From Gnetum montanum (Eukaryota; Streptophyta; Gnetopsida; Gnetales; Gnetaceae): DNA of 64,000 nt. The notes beneath the pieces are model-generated. The model did no database searches, had not been told where the DNA came from, and worked only from the letters and a program-made list of their open reading frames with translations. A program made the position numbers and the translations under genes. The stretch is from contig MNCI01017558.1 in NCBI GenBank assembly GCA_015680685.1, positions 136,876 to 200,875 on the forward strand. The letters run 5' to 3'. This document shows, in pieces, positions 34,200-47,100 of this stretch (the first letter of the stretch is position 1; every line of letters starts with the position of its first letter).

Positions 34200-36720
34200 G
34201 TTGAGGCTATCCTAGTGCTAGGAGTTTAAAAGCATCCAACAATTCTTTCATCTTTTCTTCCTTGCCACATGGGTTGTAAGCAGTCCACATGGCTTCATGG
34301 ATGTGGGTTAGTGTAGGATGTTCCATGGATATAACATTAAAGAAAATAGTTCCTTTGTGTTAATGGACCAGGCTATGAATTACTTTCATTCAATATCAAA
34401 CATCTTTACTAGGTTCTGTAGCTCATGGTAGTCATTCATCCTTTTGGCCAAGTTCTCAACCACAAATCACTGAACAGTAAATTTGCTTCTAAAAACTTCA
34501 AGCTCTACATTGGTTGTCTCCAACTATTGTTTTGACTCCTTGTGATGCTTGAATTCTACCTCATGCAGAAGGTAGGAACTAGCAACCTACTTTTCTAACT
34601 CTATCCTTGGTCTTCCTACTATTAACATAGCCAAGTTTGCATAGTGAAGGTTAGTGAGCTCCATGTATTCTATCATCTCCTTAATCTACAACTCCTTTAG
34701 GTAGATCTTAGCTTTGTTATATGTGTTTAGTCTATCAAAGATGGGCTTCCATATGTTGCCTCATTGTTGGAGTTGTTGGAGTTCCTTGTTTATCTTTGTC
34801 TTTGCCATTTGAATTTGCTTCTCATTAACTTTTTTAAGCCTAGCCTCATTCTTGTAATGATTTTTCACCTATTCAAATTTCAAGACCTCATTTTTCTAGG
34901 AGGCTACTTCAATGACTGTCTTCTAGCAAAAAGCACAAACTTCCTCCATCAAGAGATTGCGATTTTTTGCTACCAACCTCCTTAGATCTAGGTCACCATT
35001 GGCTAGCTACTCCTACTGTCAGCAAATAAACTTGATCATTTGATCCTTTTGTTCCTCAACATTCCACAGGCAATGGTTATTCTTTGTTAAGACCAAGTTT
35101 TCTTTTCAGACTTGCGACAAGTCCTTGTTAGTGTTAAAGGTCATGGCTTTTGACAAGGATGCATCAAATACCACTACCTCCTTTGCATTCTCGACCTTTT
35201 GTAATCTATGCTAAAGCTACTAGAAAGCTTCATCCCTAGTTAGGTTTGGCCTGAGAATGATAAGGTCAAAGAGATAGGCATGTAACTCTACAACTTCGGT
35301 AGCCAACTGATAATTAGCATTGGTGGCTACCTTGAGTTGAACATTGGTAATTAACAACCTACCCTCATCTCAAGTAGTTGCAACTAGTTTACAATGATTT
35401 CATCTAGGAGATCAAACATCTTTAGAAGTGGTTTCCTAGCTCCAACCAATCATTCCAACACTTCCTCATGTTGGGCAGTGCTTAACCAATCATTCCTAAC
35501 TCCTATGGACACTTGGATTTTTGCTATCATGGAAATGTCTGGTACGGATACCATAGGAGCATTCAAGGCTTCAAACACCCTGTTGGCCACCACTTCCACC
35601 ACTATAACCTATTCTTTGTTCTGCATGACTAGGATAGTCACCCCCTCACCTTCCTCCAACCTGATGGAGAAGGTCACAGCATTCCCTAAAATTTCTAGGA
35701 ATTTGTATCCTAGAATGAACATTATGATATCTCAAGCACTTAGATTCAACCTTGCAAGCACCTAGTCTCTTTGAGTTGAAAAGAGCCGGGTTGCTTCCTG
35801 CTCCAACCAAGTAATTATCCTAGTGACCTTGTTGAGATGGCTCATGGCTGGATGGTAAATCAAGGACTTCCCACCATCTGTTGAACCTTACTATTGTTAC
35901 AACTGCTACTCACAAAGCTTTCAAAGCCTTTAGACAGCTGCAATCTCCCTTGATGTAGTTTCTACTATAGGTGGTGGTGGTGGTAGCCTCTACTCCTCTT
36001 GTAGCTTAGTTGTTGCCTTGTCCTTCATCATCTCCTACCATGATGTAGTAGGAGCATGAAGAATTACACTGTAAGGAGGACATCGTACTCCTTACAATCC
36101 ACTCCATAGCAATGTTGGACCCACTCATTATCTTTGGGGTCCTCTTGTGTAGAAATTTCTACTAGCTTTACCTCAATATCAGGCAACCTAAGGATCTTCG
36201 CAATGGCCTCAACCAAGTAAGAGACAATTACATCTTTGATTTTCATGCATGCATATCCCTATCAATTGTTCCAGCATAGATAAGTCTACCCCATGTACCA
36301 TCCTCCATCACTGGAGAGAATAGACCACATGGGAGACCCCTATAATTTCATGAAGAATTTTTTTAGCACCAATTCCAAGAAGGATCTAAAGTTTACTTCT
36401 TAGAGAATGGAAATTTGAATCTCGTTGGTTCTAATCTTCTTTAAGTAGGCCTCTATGAGGATAACTTCCAAGTTAGGCCTTGGCCTAGGGACTTCATACT
36501 GCCTGGAATGGCCTATTTCTATTGTGGGAATCTATCGGACAAATTCCACTTCGGGCTTCTCCCGAAGAAGTTTCATTACATGGGTTGCCTTAACTACTTG
36601 CCCCTAGGACTATTGTGGTTGCTTCTATTGGCTCCTTCCTCCTCTTGGTTGCGTTTCCCTAGGCTAAGAAATCCCTCCTACCTGCAATCCTCTCTTTGGT
36701 ATCATCTATGATCAGGATTA
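34200..36720 (-). pseudogene. Long decayed ORF, coiled-coil-like, unknown family
   Basis: Read right to left, long coding-like runs with few stops: about 36550-36720 (..I-P-T-I-E-I-G-H-S.. and ..N-L-E-V-I-L-I-E-A-Y..), 36064-36246 (open for 60 codons), 35400-35890 (..M-S-H-L-N-K-V-T.. and ..P-D-I-S-M-I-A-K-I-Q..), 35200-35370 (..T-N-V-Q-L-K-V-A-T-N.. and ..T-E-V-V-E-L-H-A-Y-L..), and 34750-35000 (..L-R-R-L-V-A-K-N-R-N.., then Lys/Glu/Gln-rich heptad-like sequence). Stops are mostly TAG and TGA, which one C-to-T change could make; at least one frameshift lies near 35385. It has no gag zinc knuckle, protease, RT or integrase motif. A tail rich in Leu, Lys and Glu suggests coiled coil, judged by eye only. 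Confidence 0.5.
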
Positions 36721-38220
36721 TCTTTTTACTTTATAACCCTTAGTTTTTTTGATACATTCCTTATTAGATCAGGTTATGCTTAGGCTTGTTTATGATCTTG
36801 GCAAGTTGCATTATTTTAATATTATTTTATTGATTCTACTAGATTTTTTTTGTTATGCTTAACCCACTTGGGATGAGTAATTTAATATTATTTTAATAGG
36901 TAGACCTTGGGGAGTTAGAAAAATTTCCAAAAATTTTCTAAAATAAACCAAAGGTTTATGTCTCCCACAATATAAGGCTTACCTTCAATAACTTGAGGAT
37001 AAAAATGGGATAAATCGAGTTAGCGGTTGAAGAGTTATGGCTCTTGGAAGGTGTTTGGACTCTATAAAAGTTGAAAAACTCCTCTTGCATTTGTGAGAAA
37101 TGATGCAAAAATGACTAAGTGTCATGCGTATATAAAGCAATTTTGCACTACTTTTGTGAGACAAACATGCTCGTTACGATTCACTCCATAGCAATGTTAA
37201 GCCCATTCCTTCTTTACTTTTGCATCTACCTACGCGGAAACCTTAGCTAACTTTACCCCAGTGTTGGGAAGTCCAAGGGCTTTTATGATAGCTTGTACAA
37301 AATAGGAGATGGTTATATCGTTAATCTTAACAATTATATCTTAGTGGAAATTATTCCAGAAGATGTAGGTTTCCCTAAGATACCATTCCCCACTGGTGGA
37401 AATGGTGAATCATAGTGAAGACCTTTGCAACTACATACTGATCTCTTCTGGTGCTAACTCTAGGAAATTTCCAAATTTTAGTTCTTAGAGAACCATGCTT
37501 TGGACTTCCTTTCTTCACACCTTTTCCACATAGGCCTTTGTTAGAGTAACTTTAAAGTTTATCCTAGATCATAGAATCTCATCCTACAAGGATTGCCCTA
37601 TCTCTACGGTGGAAATTTGGCAAACAGATTCCACCTCAATAGCTTACTCCTGTTATTGTGATTGTTGTTGTTGCTATAGTCCCCTACCTCCTATTGATCT
37701 CTTCTCCCTAGACTATGATGGTCTACTTGCTTGTAGTTCCTACTTTGGTGCCATATGCAATCACAAAAATAACCCTAGATCAGTTGTTTTAATTTTATCT
37801 CTTAAGCATATATATATCTTTTGATCACTTTTTGAGTTAGTAATAATCACAAAAGATTTAGATGTTAAAGCTCTCAAGTGGTTGCAAATGCTAAAAATTT
37901 TTAGGATGAAATCTCAAGGTAGTTAATTTGTTAGTATTTCTTCTCATTTAGTATCATTCTAATACTTGATATATAAGGCATTAGTGAAATTTATTGAGAA
38001 AACTCTAGTGTTGATGTCCCCACAACATAAAGCTTACCTTGAGAAGCTCACAGATTAAAATATAAGGAAAATCATGTTAGGAGGAAGTTATAGCTTTAGG
38101 AAGGTTTTAGGCTCTAAAAACTACAAAAGCTTTCTTGGCATTTGAAGCAAAATGTGAGATTTTTTTTGCTAAGTTTCATTCATATGTATAGTATTTTTAC
38201 ATTGCATTGACAAAGATGTA
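36060..38220. repeat. Direct tandem duplication, unit about 1.06-1.09 kb
   Basis: Unit 1 is about 36060-37140 and unit 2 about 37143-38220. Anchors: CACTCCATAGCAATGTT at 36100 and 37182; TAGGCCTCTATGAGG and TAGGCCTTTGTTAGAG at 36446 and 37531; a CCACAA..TAA.GCTTACCTT phrase at 36965 and 38020. Translations of both units match in the same minus frame (I-E-I-G-H-S against V-E-I-G-Q-S). The copies differ a lot, so the event is old. Confidence 0.75.
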
Positions 38221-39719
38221 TCAACATATCACACCGCATCGACAAGGGTGCATCAAAGCAGCTATTAGAAGGAATTTTCCAACTATAATACTGAGGTAAT
38301 TTTAGAGAGTTTTCAAATGAAACAAGAGCCTAATGGAAGCCAAAAAGGAGTGAGAATAATGTAAACAATAAATCATGAGGCTTTCAAATGAGATTTAGAG
38401 TGAAAGAAGCTTCATTGAGGCTTGGGAATGCCTATTTCCAAGACAAAAAAACTAGTTGAAAAAAGTCCAAAGTTAGATGATGCAGAGCACCAAGATTATA
38501 GTCAAATGAATTGAGACACATGGTAATAGATTTTCAATTGAATATCCAAAAGCTATGCAAATGGATCCTCCCTAAAGTAGGTCCATGCCTGAAACTGCCC
38601 TTGCATAACCATATCACAAGTCCATGGGCACCTCAAAATTTTAATGTTGATCCAGGTTAAACACCATACCCACAAAACTACTACCTTCAAGATCATGCAC
38701 TCTACAAGACCAAAAATTATCAGAACAATCATGGTACATAGCAATGAGGTGGAAAATGGAATCCATAAAGGGTTTGTAGAGAAATACGAACATGATAGTC
38801 TAGATCATTTTGACATAATGTCCTTGTGAATTAAGTGATTGAAGTGGTCATTTTGACAAAAGGTCCATACTATTAGTAATGGCCTCACATTGTTGTGCTC
38901 CTTCCCTCCTACAACCATGAAAATATAACATCCACAAGAGATGATCATCACACAAGAAAAAGAAAGGAACAAAGAAGAAGTTGGACATTTTAAGGAAGAA
39001 ATTTCGGCCTCAGCTAGATGAATGCCTTTAGGCATGGATAACATGTCTTTCTAGCCCCATAACCAATGCTTGTTTTTCAAGAGATCTTCAAAGAGGTGTA
39101 TTTTTATTTCCATTTTTCCATTTTTTCATTTTCTTTATTTTTGCAATGAAACCACACTTTATAAAGAACATGCTTCCTTTTAGAGTACAAGAGAAGTGAT
39201 GATACATTCCCTATGGGATCATGAAACTTATGGAAGAAGTCAATAAGAAATCTCAACGAATCCCCTTAAGACCACATCCTTTTTTATTCCCACTTGGTCC
39301 TTCCCCTATTCGTTGAGTAACAAGATCACAAGTTATTTTCAGTTTCAATGTAAAAGAATCATAGTGTCTTCATAATATGGATCTCATATTGAGAGAGATG
39401 GAATGGGTGGATGTTGCAAGCTCATTGCCTTGTATCATTATGTAATGTGGATCTCATTAAGAGAGAACATAGTCCCAAAAACAAAGTTCTCCTATGCATA
39501 AAAACAACAATCGTAGCACTGCATTTAGTAATATCCATAACTACAATAGTAATAGGAGAAAATCCACTATTACAACAACATGCATGATGTGAAGAATAAA
39601 AGGAAATTAATAAAAAGTAATGAAGAATAAAGGAAAAAAAAAGAAAATCAAAATGTTAAGAAAATGGAAAACATATGAAAAATGGTGTAAAACAACAAAG
39701 TGAAAACTTCAATTTTCAT
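38220..39719. other. AT-rich unassigned DNA
   Basis: No gene. A phrase like ATATGGATCTCAT.TTGAGAGAGA occurs twice (about 39377 and 39437). No recognised transposon motif. Confidence 0.35.
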
Positions 39720-42480
39720 CCACTATGTTAAGCATCATTAATTATTTTTTTGTGCTAAGTCAATGTCTAAGACAAGGACACATGCAGTTTTGATTATATG
39801 AAGTTCAAATTGAATTAGAGGTTTAGATAACTTTCCATACACCAACACATAGGAAGATTAGCCTATAAAAAGCTTCCAAGTTGAACAATAGGCCATAGGG
39901 CATCATTGAGTTTTTACTCTAGTACGTTCTATATCCACTAATGGTTCTTGTTAGAATCCTTGTAATCTGCCTGTCGGTGACTACATTTTGACCATTGGCT
40001 TGGAAGTGATAAGGTATTGTGAGTTTATGCTTCATCTTCAAGTGTTGCATGAACTTTTGAAATGGAGTGCTAGTAAAATGGGCTTCATTGTTAGAAATTA
40101 GTGTCATAGGTATACCAAACTTATTTACCACCTATTGCTAAAGAATTATGCTACAATGGAGGAAGTACAGTCACTAAAGCTTCAACCCATTTGGTACACT
40201 AGTCAACAGTAATAACAATGTAACATTTTCCATTGGACATTGGAGTGATAAGTCTCATGAAATTGATCCCCCAAAGATCAAAAGGCTCTAGTGGTTAAAC
40301 CCACTATTGGAGTTCTTCCATTCTTCTCGTCATCCCTCCATCTTGTTGACATCATTCACAGGAATGGATGAAATGATGGGCCTTCCTAAAGACTATGGGC
40401 CAAAAATATCCCACCATCAAGATTTTAATGGTCATTCTTCCTGCCTAATGGCCCCCCAAAAGGACCTTCATGATCATCTTCAAGAACTTGAAGTTGTTCT
40501 TCATTTAGTACACACTATCATACCAAGTTGTCCACATAAATTTAATAGAGGTTACTTCCTATCTCCATGTAATGTTTAACCTAGTGAATGAACTATTGTT
40601 TCGTCTTACAATCTCACCTATTAGGAGTCTCTTGAATGAGTGAGTAGCGGAGGAATTCATCCTATCAATTTATGATTTTGAGCAACATTATGATTTTAGT
40701 TGCCTTGGCAAAAAGTAAGTCATCTAGAAATTGATTAGATAAAGACTCTTCATCAACCTTGTTATCCCATCTAAATCAAGATAAATGATTAGCAACAATA
40801 CTCTTGATTCCCTTTTTGTCCATCATTGTTAAGTCAAAATCTTGTAGAATCACCAAGCATAGTATAACATGGGGACTCACTATCAGTTTATTCATGAGGA
40901 AGCAAATGGCACTATGATCATTGTGCATAAAAATTGGATATCCAAGGACATAGTGCCTGAATTTTTCAAGGGTATACACCACTGACATTAATTCTTTTTC
41001 TATTATGGTGTAATTAAGTTGTGCATTAATAATGCTCCTACTTCCACAATGGATATAATATGGATGTTTGTGATCATCTATTTGTGTAAGTACTGCTTCC
41101 AAGTCATAATTGGATGCATCAGTCATGATAAGGAATGGTTTGGACCAATCTAGTGCTCATAGGATTAGTGTCTCTATGAGCTTCTACTTCAAGAGTTTAA
41201 ATGATTGTTCACACTTCTCTATCCATTCAAATGTTGCATCCTTCTTGTTGTGCTCCACTAGTGTTTAGGCAATTTTGTAGAAATTTTCAACGAAGTGCCT
41301 ATAATAACCTATGTATCCAAGAAATGACCTCACATCCTTGACTATTTAAGGTTATCTAGTGATTTGACCTTATCTTTTCTGGTTCCACCTCAATGCCTTT
41401 TTCTAAGAGTTGGTGTTCTAGGACAATGTCCTCTTGGACCATCAAGTGGCTCTTCTACTAATTGAGCTTTATGTTAGTTTCTACATATCATTTTAGTACC
41501 TGCTCAAGATGATCCAACACTTGGTGGAAATCAGCATCATAAGCGGAGAAGTCATCCATAAAGACTTCCACACCATTGCTAATTTGTTGATGAAAGATGT
41601 TGAGAATAAGATGTTGAAAAGTGGGAAGGGCATTACACAGACTGATAGGAATCTTTTTATATGCAAATGTCCTCCAAGGACTTGTAAATGTTGTTCTGGC
41701 CTAGTTTTCTAGTACGATTTGGATTTGGTTGTAGCCACTATATCCATCGAAACTTGCTATAGTGTCGAACACTTGATCCACAAATGGCAAAGGAAAATGA
41801 TCCTTGAAGGTAGCCATGTTCAACAACCTAAAATCTATATAGATCCTCCATTACCCTTCTTTCTTTAGTACAATGACAATTGGTCTCACCCACTCACTAT
41901 CTTCCATAGAATAAATGAACCCAGCCTTCAAGAGCTTTTCTACCTCTTTTTTAACTTCCTTTGTGATTATCTTTTAAAGTTGATAGTAGAGTTTGTGTAG
42001 ATTTGACATTGGCATATGCATTGATCTATCCATGTAATTTCATCATATGACCAAGCAAAGGTTGTTGGCCATTTGTTTACTACTATTAGTAGCTTCTCTC
42101 TCTATTCCTTGATAAGGTGGGTATTGATAATTACTAGTCTTCCATTATTTAAGAACATGTATTTTAAGGATTCTAGTAATATTTTTAGTTCTAAGGACTT
42201 CGATTCAGAGGTTTCTGGAATTTCTAACTCTTCCCAATCTACTTTAGCTTCTTTCCAATTTTCCATATTTGAGAGTTGGTAACTAATTTGCTCTATTTCA
42301 TCCATCTTATCTATATATACACTTGTGATGATCTCAATTGGTTCCATGCGCATTGTATAATTAGAGCTATTGTCAATGGTCAACCATTAGATGCCTTTTT
42401 GTTTTGTGGTTGCTACATACATGCACTTTTTAATACTAGTGGATTTGACATACATTCTACATGATGTCATGGTAGTTCTT
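39720..42480 (-). pseudogene. Element C: Athila-like pol fragment
   Basis: Right to left: pre-RT segment 42102-42383 (similar to 28741-29001 and 18646-18858), RT about 41200-42000 with an intact F-M-D-D near 41552-41570, RNase H 40776-41126 (open, 116 codons), a long decayed integrase zinc/core region about 40140-40700, and an integrase C-terminal part at 39919-40131. The last keeps S-N-N-E in place of the S-D-N-G aspartate motif, and N-G-Q-N-V where the catalytic Glu should be. The integrase tail stops near 39720. Strand and family match D and B. Confidence 0.75.
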
Positions 42481-42529
42481 TTGATTGCCCATATTTTCTA
42501 TCTAAAATCATGATGTGAATTTAGTATCT

Positions 42530-42970
42530 CTATCTAAAATGATCTTTAAAGGCACTTCATGTAATTTGATGATCTTAGATAAGAAAAGCTAGGCTATCTT
42601 TTCCACGATTGTTTTAGACTTGGTAGCCAAAAAATGTGCTAACCACGAAAATTAAATATTTCCCTCTACCTATCTTGGGTGAACCTATGATGAAATCCAT
42701 ACTAATGACATCACAATTCCACATCGGTAATTCATGCAAATGCTAATATCCTCCAAGTCTTTGATGCTCTTCTTTAACATGTTGGGAAGTCAAACACTTG
42801 GTAATAAAATTACAAACATCTATCTTCATTCCTAACACAAATAGTGCCTCTTGATGTTTTAGTACATCTTGTTACTTCTAGGATGCATTTGATACTTAAA
42901 CATGCTTCTACCAAGATCTTCCTATGAACTAGGTCAGGCACATATACTTCCTTTGTAGTACAATAACCCT
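42530..42970 (-). pseudogene. Chromovirus-type integrase fragment
   Basis: Minus-strand translation shows ..Q-H-V-K-E-E-H-Q-R-L.., then ..M-D-F-I-I-G-S-P.. and ..F-A-K-S-A-H-F-L-A-T.., the usual wording of chromovirus integrase (H-Q-R, M-D-F, K-S-A-H-F). Stops occur. It abuts element C and is a different Ty3 clade. Confidence 0.6.
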
Positions 42971-45900
42971 ATTTCACCAAGTTTGAAAGGAGGCTGCAAG
43001 TAGTTGGCATGTTAACACAATCTTATTCATGTTGAATCTCATCCTTTAGACTTCATAGGATAACCAAACTATGAGCCTTACTAAGTGCAACAACCATTGT
43101 TTTGCCCTTACCTAGATGATACTAAATTGTGGAGTTTAAATCTACAAGCAACTCTATCTATCTTTTCTACCTCATATTCCATTGTGGTTGCCTTATAATG
43201 TATTGTAAGCTCTTATAATCTCTCTATAAAGTGATGGGTTCTCCATGCAAGTAGGGTTATCAAGGTGCCTCATAGATGTGAAATTATAAGGTAACAAAGT
43301 GCTTGTATTGTATTCAAGATCAAACAAGGTAGTAGTAGGTAGGTCAAGTAGGCACACTAGGTTGGCAATGGTAGGTTGTTGTTTTTGGCATAATAGGAAT
43401 CAATGATCATAGGCATCCATCAATAGTAATAGGTAAAGCAAACAGTCGCAAAGTCCAAAGCAGTTCCACCACTACCATAGCTCCACTTGCCCCATCTAGG
43501 ATACATCTTAAAGGAGTGCTAAACTTAAGTGTTCCATCAATATGTCCATTACTACCAAGTTCCTAAGGGCTTTAGCAAGCAAGTTTCTTAGTATACTATG
43601 TCAACTAGGTAGACAATACAACATGATACAACAGTGTGTACCAGTCCCCCTCAGTGATTGAATAAGCGGCACTTAAGCACCCAATCAAGTGCTTGATAGC
43701 AATTCTAATAAAAGGACCACACCGACTTAGAGCGACCCCGATTTTTGCAATGCCTTTATGTGACTAAGGCACCCAGTCTTTACTCGACAACAAAGTTGCC
43801 TTAGACTTTAGAAAATGGTGCATGAGTTTTAGTGGTGGTAACTACCTGATGTGGAAGGCATTCATGAATTTTAATTTTTAATGGATGTAATTGCCAATAT
43901 GAAAAGCATGCATCTTTGATATGAGTTCAACGGCAACACCTAAGATATCACTAAGTTCAATGGCAAGCTTTGATATGAGTTCAATAGCAACACCTAAGAT
44001 ATCATCGAGTTACAGCAACAGCTAAGATATCATGGATCACTTGAACAACAACATTGATATCACGGATCACTTCAATTGAATGCAAAGTCGATCTCTATAT
44101 TTCATTTAATGCAGAAACTTAGGGTTAAGGCTATCATGTTTTTAAAATTTGGGTTTTCCATTTTCCATGCACTTGATCTTGAGAGCAAGATGTTACACTT
44201 GCGCTTGAGAAAGGATCAACATTAATTTTCTAATTGGGGCTGAGATTTTTATGTTCTACTTTTTCCACCCGCAATATTATTTTATTAAAATATTTTAAGT
44301 TTGTCCTATATAAAGATGTTGCATTGTCATCGAGTATAAAAAAGTGGCTACATTTGTAATTTGTTGTTCATAATATATCCACAAATTTTTTGGACAGTAT
44401 CATGTCTCGATAACTGTGGGGACATGAATTTCTATACAACATGAATGTCAAGATTCAAATGAAGTAGATGCATCTACTTCACATGTGCAAGAGCAAGTTA
44501 GAGATCCTTTTGATATTTATTTAGAATCACATGATGAGCAAGGCTTAGAAAATCCTAATGATACCATTTATCAAAGTAAAAAACCAAAAAACAAAAAAAG
44601 GCATAGAACAACTGCTAGTTTTAGCAATCCTAGAATACAATGTTGTATGGATTGCATATTTTCAGTTCTCTTTTAAATAGGAGTTTCTGTGTTCTTTTTT
44701 CTTGCAAAAAGTAGCAATGTTTTAAAACTAAAAATATGTATAAGAAGATATGAGACTATGTCTTATACATTACCATATATTGGTTTGAAATAGTTCAAGT
44801 TGTTTTTAGAGCTTTTCTTAACTTGTCATTTAGTTTTATAGTTTTTGAACAATAATTAAACATCCATCCTTAATGAATCTCTTTCTCTTATAGAGCAATT
44901 AACTACCAATTTATTAAATTTTTTAATAAAGTATTTAATGTGCATTTGCAAAGTTTTTGCAAAGTTTGTGTATGTACCACTTTAAGGTTTTGTTGGTCAT
45001 GATACCTGTTACATAGTTACCAAGTATTTTAACCCAACCTTGGTCATAAATTTTTGTATATTTAACTACATTTATAATTTTTTAAATTTTTTTAAATCCA
45101 ACTCTTTGCTCACTAGCCGACTCTGACTCCTAATCCAACTTAAACACTAGTCCCCCTTAACCTAAACCATCCAAGTTTGACTAGGAAGTATGATCACTCA
45201 GGGTCTTCTCCATACAATCTTTGACCATTATCAAACCCTAATATACTACGTGAGTTATAGAAAGTACCTAAAAGTGTTAGCCGATATCAATGCCCTGCCA
45301 TCAATACGTTGGGTTAAAGCATTTGCAATGAGTTAGGCCACTTGCCAAAGGCCTAGTGACTTGATAACCGTAGGGAACCTACCTTAAAATCAGGCAAGGC
45401 ACAAGTCGGTGGTTAAACAAACTTGAAAGGACGGATGAGGCCCCTGACTTCAAAAGCAGCCACACATATCCTCAACAAGCAAGCCCCCAACCAAACCTCA
45501 CTTTGCTATAAATAGCCAAGCCGGTCATTGAGCATTTCAGTGTGAAAAAACAGACACGAATAGAAACAAAGTTATCTGAGAAAAAAATAGCTTCGCAGGA
45601 AAATTGGGTGACAAAGATTGCCCATTTTGCCAAAATCAACTGGTTGTGGCACGCATGGATAGTACTAGAACTTCCCATTTCCGGCCCCGATCTACAAAAC
45701 AACACTTAGAAACTAGTTCCCCACACGGTCATACATTTCCCAACATGTGTCACCGTCGAGTCATAGTTGATTAGCTTTCTATAGCGGAGTGGCATCCAGC
45801 GTTAAAGAGACTAACAATCTTAAACTGTTAAAGCTTGAGATTAACCTCGTGCCTACGATTTCTCCACCCAAACCTACTCCCCATCCTAAAGTGACAAGAT

Positions 45901-46130
45901 GAAATTCATGCATCGAACGGGCAACAAGGTTTCAATCTTCCACGACCAACTAGGTCCTTCCATCCGCTTACTGCCCACCAATCAGTGTTAAACGCACACA
46001 CAGATGACGACACATCAACCCTACATAGTTGAAATGTAGTATCATTTCAACTCCTCTACTAATCCTTGCTCATAACATTCTGAAAACGTACTAATGCTCG
46101 TATTAAAAACTATTGGAAATGAATATTTAG
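42970..46130. other. Unassigned repetitive and LTR-like DNA
   Basis: No gene supported. It contains a two-copy repeat of about 57 bases at 43918-44012 (GATATGAGTTCAA.GGCAACACCTAAGATATCA), AT-rich DNA at 44680-45100, and an LTR-like stretch with a TATA box (GCTATAAATAGCC) at about 45505-45517 in plus orientation. A 63-codon ORF at 44485-44676 is Lys/Asn-rich and unrecognised. It separates two halves of a chromovirus. Confidence 0.4.
45505..45517 (+). promoter_or_regulatory. TATA box of an LTR-like region
   Basis: GCTATAAATAGCC is a consensus TATA element in a stretch that has the layout of an LTR promoter. No gene follows on the plus strand within 1 kb. Confidence 0.35.
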
Positions 46131-46530
46131 TGCAAGGATAAGCAGCAAAGACTAACACCAAGCTCCAAATCATGAGTAAAACACGAAGTCTCAGGTAGCT
46201 TCAATTGCCTATAAGCATAGGTAACCCACTTCTTTCCCTAACACTATACCAAATGCTCATTGCATAGCTTCCTTGGAGTTGGAGAAATCAGGACAGAAGG
46301 GATACCAAATATTTCTTTAATAAGCATTCGTCAAACGAAATTACAATCCTTTATTTAATGAAGAAGCAATCTCAGCAAAATCTTCCACGAATCTTCTATA
46401 ATATCCCACCAATCCTAAGAAGCTTCTAACTTCTAGAACTGAGGTTGGAATTGGCCAATCTATTCTTGGTCAGATCGATTAAAATGCTTCTCCCGAAACC
46501 ATGTGATCAAGAAATTGATTCTCCTCCTTC
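46130..46530 (-). pseudogene. Chromovirus RT/RNase H fragment
   Basis: On the minus strand an RT end with W-P-I-P-T-S, then [16 protein letters not shown] lies at about 46370-46460, and an RNase H piece with Q-L-K...T-H-D-L-E-L at about 46150-46215. These are the conserved chromovirus segments. Its integrase may be the fragment at 42530-42970, making one element split by inserted DNA. Confidence 0.6.
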
Positions 46531-47100
46531 CAAAACAAACATGAACCCGCCGTCCAGCCAGCCGGAAGGGAACCAGTTCCGCCGGTCCACTATATTTACC
46601 CCTGCCAGAAGCATGAACAAATACTTGGTGTTCTCTCAAAGTACGCAACTGCATGTCACCTAAAGTTTGGGTTACCTACAAACTGTAATTCCTATTCATC
46701 TAAATATGGGAAGCAGAAAACCAAGAGTAGTTTAATATTCAAAAACGTCCTCAGATGTAAATAATGTAAACTGCACTCAGAATGGAAAATCCACACCAAA
46801 AAGGAAACAAGAACTAAATATTTGTTGCAACGTAAAATTAAATACATTAATCGCTCTCAATAAACACCAATATGAAAACCACGGGCCATGTATTTCATAG
46901 ATGAGATTGCAAAAACACTAGTTAAACAGAGATAGAATACAACAGAAAGCAAGCATTTCAAACATCCAAGTTGCAGTTGGTTTAATTTAGGTCATAAAAA
47001 ATTCCAAGCAATTAACCTTTTTCAGATTACCTTCTTTTATCGTCACTGCAGTGCAAAGACAAATACAAAAGGGCCTGCCATTCACTTCAGGCAAACTAGG
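46531..47100. other. Intergenic DNA
   Basis: No gene or repeat recognised. It may contain the UPF1 polyadenylation region at its right side. Confidence 0.35.

Larger units (their letters stand above)
33893..39719 (-). mobile_element. Body of element D, 3' half of a minus-strand LTR element
   Basis: From the PPT rightwards: about 300 bases of non-coding DNA, a long decayed ORF (about 34200-36720), a second partial copy of the ORF start and its flank (37143-38220), and unassigned AT-rich DNA (38220-39719). Element C pol, on the same strand, follows at 39720. If C and D are one element, the decayed ORF sits between integrase and the 3' LTR, where Athila elements may carry an env-like ORF. A fifth LTR or a C/D junction was not found. 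Confidence 0.5.
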
